From assembly GCA_008638375.1 (NCBI GenBank), contig CM018037.1:32101076-32165075 (forward strand): DNA of 64,000 bases, in the 5' to 3' direction. Of the stretch, positions 49,601-60,089 are shown in pieces; positions within the stretch are counted from its first letter, which is position 1, and every line of letters begins with the position of its first letter. This DNA comes from Nyssa sinensis (lineage: Eukaryota > Streptophyta > Magnoliopsida > Cornales > Nyssaceae). The translations under genes and the position numbers were made by a program. Below the pieces are notes generated by a model. That model was not told the DNA's origin and searched no databases. It saw only the letters and a program-made list of their open reading frames with translations.

Positions 49601-50285
49601 TAGGCCTTTTAAAGTAATTAGGTGGGTTACCATTTTGTAACATTGATCTCGTCTTGAAAATTACGGCGAATAGTAATTAGGTGCTTTTAAGATAATTAAA
49701 TGAGTTTACTCTTTTCTCGTCTCTCACTTTCTTGCAATGCATGTTCGATCCTAAGTCTTTGTTTAAAAGTTTGAGAGAGAAAAGAAAATAAATGATAACT
49801 TAAAATAGAAGAAAATATTATCTTCAACTTTTGAACAACATGAGAAAAATGAGAAGAAAATAATTATTTTTTGTTTGAATAATTAGTAACAAAGAAAAAA
49901 AAAGAAAATATATAAATTATTTGACAATTAAATAAAAATTTTAACACAAATATTTGAGGATATATTTAGCATTTTAAAAAATGTATTAAAAATATTCTGT
50001 TTCTTCCTAAATCTCTTAACTTTTAAAGAGATTGGAAAAATGTTTTATCTTTCTCTCTTAATCTCTATAATTTTTTTTTCTTATTTAAATATTCAAACAA
50101 AATATTTATTTATTTATTTTCACTCAAAATCTCTCAATACAAACGGAAAAAAGAGAGAGATATTTATACGTAGATTTCTTTATTTTAAATAATACAAGTT
50201 TGAAAAATTAAATTAAAAAATGGTAATTTTGATTAAAAACTCCCATAGTACGATCAAAACGTCGGCACATTAAAGTTGCGCAGCC
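46601..50285. other. Intergenic; no gene recognised
   Basis: AT-rich DNA with a (GT)n run at 48194-48215 and related segments near 49271, 49443 and 49520 that each start 'aagaaagaaa' and continue 'caagttgtcccac' or a close variant. These look like a decayed local duplication. No coding frame with family motifs is seen. Confidence 0.4.
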
Positions 50286-50524
50286 GTGTCCTTCGATGCT
50301 TTGAATCTCTTGTACATTTCCTTTCCCTTTCCATCATTTTCCTTTCTCAGGAAACCAATTCTATGGACTCTTTCTCTCCAGTTTGAACGAAAGCAATTAA
50401 CCAACAAAAAGACCAAGAGGAAGAGAGAAGAAAAGTCTTCCTCCTTCAATTTACAGGGTTCCTTTCAACAAGCAGCTGGCGGATTGGAGGATCTAACTAA
50501 ACGGCAATACAAGGGCAGGGACGA

Positions 50525-53500
50525 ATGGACCCTGCAGTTCTTGACAAGATAATCGAACGACTGTTAGAAGTCCGATCAGGGAAGCCTGGCAAGCTGGTCC
50601 AGCTCTCGGAGTCTGAGATCAAGCAGCTCTGTTTCGCTTCTCGTGACATCTTCATCAAACAGCCCAATCTCCTTGAACTCCAGGCTCCCATCAAGATTTG
50701 CGGTACACTCTTTTTTACTAATTCCATTTATTGTCAAGAACCTCTCATGGCTTTTCTGGTGGTCTCTGTGTCAATTTTTTAGGTTAATTTTAAGTCTGGT
50801 TTATCTTGTTATTAATAAAACCCATTCTTTATCAGAGATTCAGACGGGGAAAAAAAGAAGAAGAAGAAAAAGATAAGAGCCAACCAATAGGGATTTTAGC
50901 TTGAGTTGCGATTATTAGCTTAATTGTCACTTTTATTTTTTTATTCATTTTCTGGATTTTGAGAAAACTAATTAAATTCACAGTGCCACCGTGAATGGTA
51001 TCTAAAAAAATTATTAAATTGCACAGGCAGGCACGAGACATAGCAGAACAGCAGCTTGTGGTTTGCTATATTTGCATATTATATTGAATGAAAGTGCTTG
51101 TTGGAATATGCAGTCCTGAGTGAAGTTTGTAGTTGACGTGCCACACATAATTAACTCAGGGCACTGATCTAATTGTTGATCTTTTATGGCAAGCCACCAT
51201 AAGTTTCAAAAATAGGATATCTCAAAAAATCTGTATATTTATTCCATCAAGTAGTGGCTGGGCTGACCAAATAAAATGTCTATAATGTCCATTTTAAAAT
51301 AGAAAATAAAATATACCTACATCTAAGTGGGTAAACCCATTTAATAAACCCTCCATTTTCTCTCTCTAAACCAACACCACTAGGAAAAAATCACCACCTC
51401 CTTCTATCACAACTACCATCTACCATATTTCCACCACCACCTTGCTTCACCCCCTCTGGCTGTCTCTCTTATCTACGTTCTGTCTATCTTAATTTAGAAG
51501 TTAGAACCCAACACTATCACCTTACTCCACCACCCACCATCTCCGTTGGGACCACTGCCTAACTCCAGATCCACCATTGACTCTACCATCTAAGCACCAC
51601 CATTTATTCATCTCCACCACAATTTACTCAAGTTTATACCATCTTCATCTTACCACTTTCTCTAACAAAACCCAAACTGACGAAGAACGGAATCGGGAAA
51701 AGGAATTAATCACGTTGAATTCCTTGTTTGAGTCAAATGCGGGGATTACTCACCCAACAAAAAAAGAAATCTCTAAATTCCAAGGTTGTTAAGATTAGGA
51801 TCCTACAATGGATCGAAAAGAGGGTCCTCGGGATCGAGTGATTCTACAAAATAAGAAAATTAATAGCAACTAATATTTTTCCTTCTTAAGAATCCTTAAA
51901 AATACTTAATGAACAAGCTTAAAACTCATAAAAAAATTATAATAAAAACTTAGAGCACAAAAGCTTTCACTACTAATATTTTGTTAGTACATTAACATAA
52001 CAAATGTGTATTTATATAATATTTAACTAAGATAGCCTATTAAAATATTAGATGTAAACTATAAAAAGAAAAGAAGTTCATAAATTATTATTCATAAATG
52101 ATTAATTATTTTATTAAATATTTAATTTAAATAAAAATAAATTTTATTTTAAAGTATTTTGGCCACTTGACCGTGAAAGACTTTATAACAGAACTTATGA
52201 TATAGGAAAAAAATTAGCATTAGGATCTATTTGAAATAAGATATTGATTATTTTAAAACAAGCTTATTGAGTTTGTATATGTTTGCGTGTGTGTGTGTGT
52301 ATGAGAGAGAGAGAGAGAGAGAGCTAATTAGCCTATTTTTTTTTTAAATGGAAATATCGGACCCGTACTAGTTATAATAAGAAGTTAAGTGACTTATATT
52401 AACTAGTATAATACTTGTCTAGTCTAAAGCAAACTAAAAGTCATTCAAAGATTAAGATGTTAGGAAAGTTTTGACCTGATTGACTCACTTAGGTTAATTA
52501 AATAAATCTTAGTATTTGTCTTATAATATTATTATGGTCTCTGGCTGTAATTTATCAAAGACACATGTGAGAGTAATATTATATGGCTATATTATAGGAT
52601 CGGTAAATTAGTAGAATCGAGAGTCAAGTCGGGATCCTAGTGATCCCATTGAGATTTTATAAGGATTCCACCCTCCAGGGATTTTTGACGGGATCGAGAT
52701 CGATTTGATATCTTTGGATCGTAAAATTGTAGGATTTTAAGATCTGGATCAGGATTTTAACAACTATGCTAAATTCAAAACTGATATATTATTAATAAAA
52801 GATGTATATTATGAGTCTATTATACTATATTTATAGAGTTAAAAGACTAGTAATTCAAATAGGAAATTACTAATTCCTATAGTTTCTATACTAGTCCTAA
52901 TAGAATTAGGAATCTAAGAAATTTGAAGAAAAAAAAAATTTGGGGCCTTTTGCAATTGAGTCAATATTAGCAAAACTAGATAGGACAAGAAAAAGATAGT
53001 CACAAACGGCACATCATTCTGACTTTCCTAGGTGAAGTAATTAATAATCTAAAACTTTTCATAAATAGCAAAACAGCTAATTAACGGCCTAAACGAAGGA
53101 ATTTGGCCGAAAAACAGTTTTGGTCATGGCCATAAGGCGATGAGTTTGGTCTGTCTCGTCGTTTTGGGTCAAATGTAAGGGTGTTGAGCCTCCAAAAAGG
53201 GACTTGACAAAACTACTTCTACTATTACTTTGACTGGAACGGAATTGAAGTCACCAGCCACTTGTTCTACATCACAAACACCATGATGTGGGAGCATGCC
53301 AAAGGAGAACTTAGCTAGCTCTAACTAAACAACTGTGTATCAGGTTGTGGAATTTCATTCCTGTACTTTCATTCCTTTAATTTCATTTGTTAGACTTGCT
53401 AACCTCATTTTATAAAGAAGGTTCGACAAAGCTTAGCCAATCCATAATTAGAGTTGAGTCATTAATTCAAATGACTACCTTTCTTACATTATTTCTTGAT

Positions 53501-56030
53501 TTTAATATTTAATTGATCGCATTTTAGTTTGAAAATGACATTTTCTTTCATCCATCTATGAAAAAATTTCAAAAAAAAAAGTGTTAGACAAACAAGATAA
53601 TTAATTATGTGAGATTGGGTTTTTTAAAATAAAAATAATACTAATGATTCTTTATAAATAAAATAAATCACATAAATATTTATGAAGATTTCCATATAAA
53701 ATTTATTTTTATAGTTATTTTTAAATCATTATAATTTATAAAATTACTAATCCTTTATTTTAAAGTAATTTATTATTTACTTCTTAACAAAGTTTGAAAA
53801 AATAGATAATAAAAAATTTAGCAGTGGTCAATCTTTCAAAAAATTTACAAAATGATTGAAGAGCCTTTGGCCATGCACACGTGATGGACATGTGCTTGTT
53901 TTTCGTAAGAATTGTTGATGGCATTGGCTGAATGGAGCACATTACAACTAAATAAAAAATGTAGGGTTCAATGTGTCGAAATTTAAAAAATAGGGACCAA
54001 AGTGACACCAACCCCAAACTTCAGGGGTGAAAAGTGCAATTTACCCTATATTAAAATCCCTCTACTCATATATCCTACTTTAATCCCTTTATTCAATTGA
54101 TCTTACTTCTTTCTAGGAAATTAAAATTGTTGCTTATTTTTAATTTCTTTGCGAATCTAAATGTTAGATCACCCGTTGCTCCAAAAATCGAAGCTTTCAG
54201 ATAATGGGCCCAATAATGTATATCAAGCTAACACCGTTCCTCCCGTCTTGTGTGTGGAAAGTAAAGAGTGCGTGGAGAGATGGAGACAAACGGGCATACT
54301 ATAGGCACATAGAAGAGAGGGAGAGACTTGAAACCAAGGCCTCTCAGAACCATAGCTCTGATTGTGGTTTAGATTATCAGAGGCTCCAAAAGCTTAAATT
54401 GTTACAGAATAGGCACCAATGTTACAAAGTATGTCAGAACAAGGAACGGTTGTGGCCCTACGATGAGAGAGCCTTAAAATTTGGAGAAGCCCAAGGGCTA
54501 TTCACACAATTAGTGATGGATAGCTAGGGTTTTGAAAATTCCGTGTTGTAATGGTGACACATGATAAAGAAATAATTAACTTGTACGAGTAACCCTTGTA
54601 GCGTCAGTTTGTTCAATAACATATTAATAATTGGGGCAAGATAGTTCCTGCTTTCGGGTTCGAATCTATATAGTTTTTTCTTTGGGGTAGGTCGAATCTA
54701 ATCTATATAGTGCTTTCAGGTTCAAATCTATATAGTTTTTTCTTTGGGGTAAGTCGAATCTAATCTATATAGTGCTTTCGGGTTCAAATCTATATAGTTT
54801 TTTCTTTGGGGTAAGTCGAATCTAATCTATGTAGTTATGACTAAATGGAGTAAACTTTGTGCTCCTAAGTGCATCATTCTGAGGTTCGAGCCAGTCGTTA
54901 TTTGAAACAATCAGAGTTTTGAGGAATCGATTCCCAGGTCCTTGTCACTTTGGACTAAGTGGTTGGCTTTCTCTGCTGCACATAGGGTAGATAGATCTAC
55001 AGTGATTAGACTCTTAATAATTTGTGATAATTGTAATTTCTGAAACAGTTGAAGTGGTTGGCTTCCCCAGGTCCTTATCATTTTGGACCAAGTGGTTGGC
55101 TTTCTCTGCTGCTCATAGGGTAGACAGATCTACAATGATTAGATTCTTAATACCTTGTGATAATTGCATTTTCTGAACTTGTAATTATTATCTTTGTGGT
55201 TTCAGGTGACATTCACGGCCAGTACAGTGATCTATTAAGGCTTTTAGAATATGGAGGTTTTCCTCCTTTAGCCCGTTATCTATTTTTAGGCGACTATGTT
55301 GATCGTGGCAAGCAGAATTTGGAAACAATATGTCTCTTGCTTGCTTATAAAATTAAATATCCAGAGAACTTCTTTCTTCTCAGGGGAAACCATGAATGTG
55401 CTTCTATTAATCGTATTTATGGATTTTATGATGAATGTAAACGACGGTTTAATGTGAAACTATGGAAAGCTTTTACTGACTGTTTCAATTGTCTTCCTGT
55501 GGCGGCTCTCATTGATGAAAATATACTGTGCATGCATGGGGGCCTTTCCCCTGATCTTGCAAACTTGGATCAAATTAGGAACTTACCCCGTCCAACTGTT
55601 GTTCCTGACACTGGTTTGCTTTGTGATTTACTCTGGTCGGATCCTGGTAGAGAAGTCAAGGGATGGGGAATGAATGACAGAGGAGTTTCATTCACATTTG
55701 GTCCTGATAAGGTGTCAGAGTTCTTAACAAAGCATGACTTGGACCTTGTTTGTCGCGCCCATCAGGTTATTGCCTCTGCTGTTTTGTCTTGTTCTGCAAT
55801 CCTATGCAATGCTGGTTGCTGACATACTTCCATTGGTTTAGGTTGTGGAAGATGGTTATGAATTCTTTGCTGACAGGCAGCTTGTAACCATATTCTCAGC
55901 CCCCAACTACTGCGGTGAATTTGATAATGCCGGTGCAATGATGATTGTCAATGAAAATTTGGTATGCTCTTTCCAAATTCTTAAGCCAACAGAGAAAAAG
56001 TCCAAGTTAATGATGTCCACAAAAATGTGA
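50525..56030 (+). CDS. Serine/threonine protein phosphatase PP1 catalytic subunit (TOPP type)
   Basis: This metal-dependent phosphatase removes phosphate from serine and threonine and is targeted by regulatory subunits. Exons 50525-50702, 55206-55765 and 55842-56030 have GT-AG borders and encode 308 residues, the usual plant PP1 size. The PPP metal and catalytic motifs are all present: GDIHG at 60-64, GDYVDRG at 88-94 and GNHE at 120-123. HGGLSPDL follows in exon 2, and [13 protein letters not shown] starts at residue 265. The N-terminus [13 protein letters not shown] and the C-terminal MMSTKM match the TOPP group closely, supporting both ends. Intron 1 is 4.5 kb and intron 2 only 76 bases. 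No missing residue or break was found. Confidence 0.94.
51782..52768. mobile_element. MULE-like non-autonomous element with 9-base target duplication
   Basis: Flanks are 'ctaaattcc' (51773-51781) and 'ctaaattca' (52769-52777), nine bases with one mismatch. The ends share GTTGTTAAGATTAGGATC on the left and, on the opposite strand, GTTGTTAAAATCCTGATC on the right. A further shared 'cctacaat' lies inside. The 987-base interior is AT-rich with a (GT)n(GA)n run near 52285-52323 and no transposase frame. A nine-base duplication fits Mutator-like elements. Confidence 0.65.
53085..53310. repeat. LTR-like repeat fragment, copy C
   Basis: It contains 'gcgatgagtttggtc' and 'cacttgttctacat', matching the distal part of the repeats at 19975-20470 and 25460-25830. 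The proximal part is absent or unrecognisable. Confidence 0.3.
54651..54836. repeat. Three-copy 62-base tandem repeat
   Basis: Units start at 54651, 54713 and 54775, each beginning 'ctttc' then 'ggttc' and containing 'ttttttctttggggta' and 'gtcgaatctaatctat'. Copies differ at only a few bases. The third copy ends near 54834. Confidence 0.9.
54931..55178. repeat. Direct repeat pair, period about 133 bases
   Basis: Two copies of about 110 bases (54931-55042 and 55064-55178) share 'aagtggttggctttctctgc' and 'catagggtaga', with roughly a tenth of positions different by eye. The second copy ends 27 bases before the intron 1 acceptor of the PP1 gene. Confidence 0.85.
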
Positions 56031-56446
56031 TTGATGCAATTGTTGCCCCCTCCTTTACCCAGGTTAGCTCAATATATTGCTTCACTTCCCTGATCTTGGT
56101 TTTCTTGTTGCTGTATCTGTATCATTGTTCAAGTTACTTCACCTTAGTATTCATGTTATGTTTAACTTTCTTTGTTCAAGTTGTTCACATTTAAGTTCCA
56201 TTGAAATCTTGCATTTGCATTGCCTTTACCTAAAGGCTTGAGAACAAAAAAATGAAATATATGTCCACACTCATTCCTGGTAGTCATGCTATGATGACTG
56301 GGTCATATGGGATAACATATTTTTTCCTTTGGTCTGCTTAATTTTACTGCCAATTTTTTTACAAAATTTTGCAAGAAATACTATAGTATATTCCCCCTCC
56401 CCCAACCGAAAAAAAAAGAAGTGAAATTGTTTTGTTTGGGTGGGAC

Positions 56447-56500
<54 letters not shown>

Positions 56501-56870
56501 TTTGCTCCTAATTCATTCAGATCGAGTCAGATCTTTTTGGTGAAATCGAGCTCAGACCCTTAATCACCACCGCTAATCTCGTCACAGTTTTTGTTTCTTT
56601 CTTGCAGACATCTCACTTTCTTGCTGGCAGGGAAAACTGGCTGAAATGAAGCTTTTAGTCTCAGAATTTCCTTCATACGCAACAAGAACATATTAATGTA
56701 TCGAACAATTTTTAGCAATACCTTTGAGTATACCCTTTGTCAAGTTCGCTTTGACTCGTACCAAGGGAAAGCAGTCTCCTCCATCCCCTCAAAGTTGGAA
56801 GAAATTATGAAAAAGCTTGAGTTTTGATTGATCAGCCCCAAACTGAAAGCTTTTCTCCAAACACATTTCT
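56031..56870 (+). other. PP1 3' UTR region, possibly with an intron; (CT)n at 56451-56497
   Basis: After the stop, 'ttacccag' then 'gttagc' at 56063 could be a donor, and 'tttcttgcag' before 56608 could be an acceptor, so the 3' UTR may be spliced. A 47-base (CT)n microsatellite lies between them. This is inferred from sequence pattern only. Confidence 0.35.
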
Positions 56871-57653
56871 TTTATGTAGATGAGAACATCTTAAAAGCAA
56901 GATCTCACTTATTTTTAATGACATTGCCCAAGAGAAGGGAAGTTCTAAAAATCCTTCCAAGTGCAGAGAAAACAATGAATTAGAGCTGGTGCGCGATCGG
57001 CATGAGAAAGACAGAATTTCTTGCGGTCAAAATGAAGCAATGGTGGGCACACATTCACCCCAAATTGAAGCAAAAAACTTGGTCTGAGACTCTGAATCCA
57101 ATATATGTATTGCCAACCAACACAGGTTAGTTGAAGCAGCATGGAGTGTTGTCTCCCATGCATCTGTTTTGTTGTCATGGAAAACGATGGATAATATTGC
57201 TATAAGCTTGAGTTCATATAAGATTGAGTATTTAACTAGTTGATAATAATTAGAGATAAAGTGGTTGGGATAAATGAAAATTCAAATCCTACACAATCCA
57301 ATAGTTAAAATCGAGCGTACAATAACATTGTCTGAAAAAAGAATATTTGTTCGGAAAGTAACTAGAATCTTCAATTGGTTAAGAACTATAGGAAAAATTT
57401 TGCAGGGGTGAAAACAGAGATTATAATATTGGTTTTATCAAGCAATATATTTTTTTTAAAAGAAATCAAATTACTATTAAGAAAATAATTTTCAAATCCC
57501 ATTTTAGTCTTCTACCCTTTTTTTTCTGTGTAACTTTGGGGAGAGCTATTCATATTTCAAAAGAATATTTTTTTAATTATCAGAAGTACAATTTTTAGAA
57601 TGCAAGTGAATAGGTGAGCATAATAGTTCTCTCTTTTATTTTACATCAAATTT

Positions 57654-57690
<37 letters not shown>

Positions 57691-58639
57691 AATTATTTTT
57701 ATTTTATTAATAGTACTAGTCTATTATTATTGCTAAGATTAGGGAGACTCAAACCCAAGCATTAAGTGATTTAGTTGGGAAACTTGCCACTCATCTACAA
57801 AGATAAAAATAAAAGTGTGAACAATACATTAGAATATGGATAAATGGTTTGTGATGTGCTGCATAACAAGAAAATGGCTTGTACTTATCAAAAACAAAAA
57901 AAAAATTGTTAAGAGAATGGCTTGTTATGCATGAATAATAACATAATTTAGGGCTAAATATGTTGACTAGTAATAAAAGGTAAATTTGGTGTATGAGATT
58001 TATGTTATTGCGAGATCTTTACAAGTGGAGAAGTTATTTTACTTTATTGTTGAAATATGTTCATTAATATTGTAAAAAAGAAATAGACTAATGTTCTATC
58101 TAAGTAATGCAAGTGCCTATCTTTTTACGTAGTTGATTTAAGTTCGATTCTCCTCTCTTCATTTTTTGTATCAAACAAGAAAAGAAAAAAGAGAAGAAAG
58201 AATGAGAGGTGTTCATGTGAGCTTAAGGTTGTTATACAATAAAAATGAAATAGAAAGATATGTATTCAAATTTATGAGTTCATAGAAGTTTGGGTCCAGA
58301 GGACAAGACACATTTTGATTAATTGTTGTCTAAAACGCAAGGTGGTGAAGGTGGTGCCTTTTGGTGATGAATCATTGCAAATGTCTAGATGTTACTTTTG
58401 ATCTTTGCTTATACAAATCTACTTGTTAATTGACTTGTAATATTGTGATGATGGACTTACAAAACCCCGGGTCATGTAGAAAAGAGAAGGGTTTTAGTGA
58501 AATGCTCTAGCTCAGTTGCTTGTGCTAGCTATTGTAATCATGGGGGAGGGGAAAAAATTTAAAAAGATGCCAAAAAGGGGGAAAAATGAACTGAAAAAAA
58601 AGTCTGACCTTGTGAGGGTTCAAAATATGTATAGAACAA
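56871..58639. other. Intergenic; no gene recognised; (AT)n at 57658-57686
   Basis: AT-rich. Around 58090-58190 'gtagttgatttaagttcgattctcc' resembles the head of a tRNA-derived SINE with a box-B-like part. Nothing else is assignable. Confidence 0.35.
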
Positions 58640-58925
58640 AGTATTCATTTAGATGAGCAACGAAAAAATATTGTTTGAGTTAAACATATGAGTGTTTGAA
58701 CGAGTTGTTAAAAATGCTTAATAAGTATCAAATGTGATATTTATAATAAATTTGACTAATTTAATAAAAAAAGCTAGACGTACCAGCTTAAATCAAATTG
58801 CAGCTTAATGAAAAAGTTGTGATTTGAATTCCATCCAAACAACTTCAAAATCAATTAGACTGTAGTTGAACCTCAAAATACATCAAGCTATAGTTAGATT
58901 GCCCATCCAAACATAACCTAAGTCA
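58640..58925. mobile_element. MITE-like fragment, related to 11280-11600
   Basis: The left part 'gagtgtttgaacgagttgttaaaaatg' matches 11446-11475 in reverse complement. The right end 'cccatccaaacataacc' has a hAT-MITE-like terminus. No target duplication was seen. Confidence 0.35.
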
Positions 58926-60089
58926 TTTGGCTGATCTCTTTGGGCAATGAGGCTCACATGAGAAACTTGATTAGCTGTCCTGGTAATATTAAAAGAAAGT
59001 GAACATAAAATTTTGGTTGTTAATTCTAAATACATGCTGCTTAAAGGCTCTGGCTAATACATCAAAGAGATGCATGCTTCTCTTCTCACTATAAAATTAT
59101 GGTCTTGAATGAACAGTTACCCATATTTCAGCAATAAATAACAGAACTGCAACAGTAAGTATGTAAATGGAAGCCACAAATTTATTTATTTTTATCAGTA
59201 AAACTAAATATGAATTAAAGGCGCCCAAGGGGGGCGAAACTGTACTTTACAAAAAAAAAAGTCCCACTATAAAAAAATTAAAGCTTAAGATCTACTTAAA
59301 AGTCAAAAAATAATTTAAATACATAGGAATAGCGTCCTTAACCCAAAAAATAATAAGAGACTAACAGTAAGTAACTATCTTTGAATCTATCTAGGGGTTG
59401 TTCAATCCCCTCAAAGGTAAAAATTACATGTTGTCAACTAACGGTTATCAGAGGAATAATGATGATGATGGATGGCATCTAAAGAAGAAATACCGACGCA
59501 CAAGCTGCTTTAAGTACATGGATACTGCACTTAGACAAATGATCGGCGTTCAGCTCATCTACCTGCCAAACAAAAGAAAGGGAACTCATCAGTCTATTCC
59601 AAAGTGCTAACTGCTAAGCCATAGCAGTCAGTCTTATTTATCTTTTCATAGACCAATCTTATTGTTTCGGTGAATGTCCAATGACGGCCCAGACTCCCTG
59701 CTTGTGCTATTCAGATCCAATTGTCCACAGGAATGTGCCAAGAAGCTGCAGAGGCTAATTAGTTAATGAGTATGCACTCATAAATAGTGAAGCTACAGAA
59801 ATTGGTTAGCAGATGCATTATCAAAACACGTACTTCTGGGACACAACAAATTTTGAACTGAGCATGCCAGGGGGAGTTAATAGTAGGAAAAATATAAACT
59901 TCTACAGAAATATAGGGAAAGTTTCTAATTAAACGAAGAAAAAAAAGAGAGATGACTTAAATTGAAAGGAATTTAATTATAAACATGAGATTACTTGCTT
60001 CCTACAACAATTATACTTACGCCAGAAAACAATTATACTTGGCATCTGTCAATGTTGTGAAGACTGCGTAAGGAGGAGCTTATTGGATT
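58926..60089. other. Intergenic, 3' flank of the NLR; no gene recognised
   Basis: A plus-strand frame at 59398-59610 has no known motif. On the minus strand the last few hundred bases may include the NLR 3' UTR. Confidence 0.35.

Larger units (their letters stand above)
50703..55205 (+). other. Large first intron of the PP1 gene
   Basis: About 4.5 kb that includes a MULE-like element (51782-52768), an LTR-like repeat near 53085-53310, a three-copy 62-base repeat (54651-54836) and a pair of direct repeats (54931-55178). No coding exon is visible within it. Confidence 0.85.

Noticed and set aside
54204..54527. A 107-residue open frame in PP1 intron 1
   Set aside because: It has no recognisable domain, lies in a repeat-rich intron, and its composition is not clearly protein-like. 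I treat it as chance coding.
54655..54670. 'ggttcgaatct', which resembles a tRNA T-arm
   Set aside because: It recurs in all three 62-base tandem units and no acceptor or anticodon stem can be paired around it.
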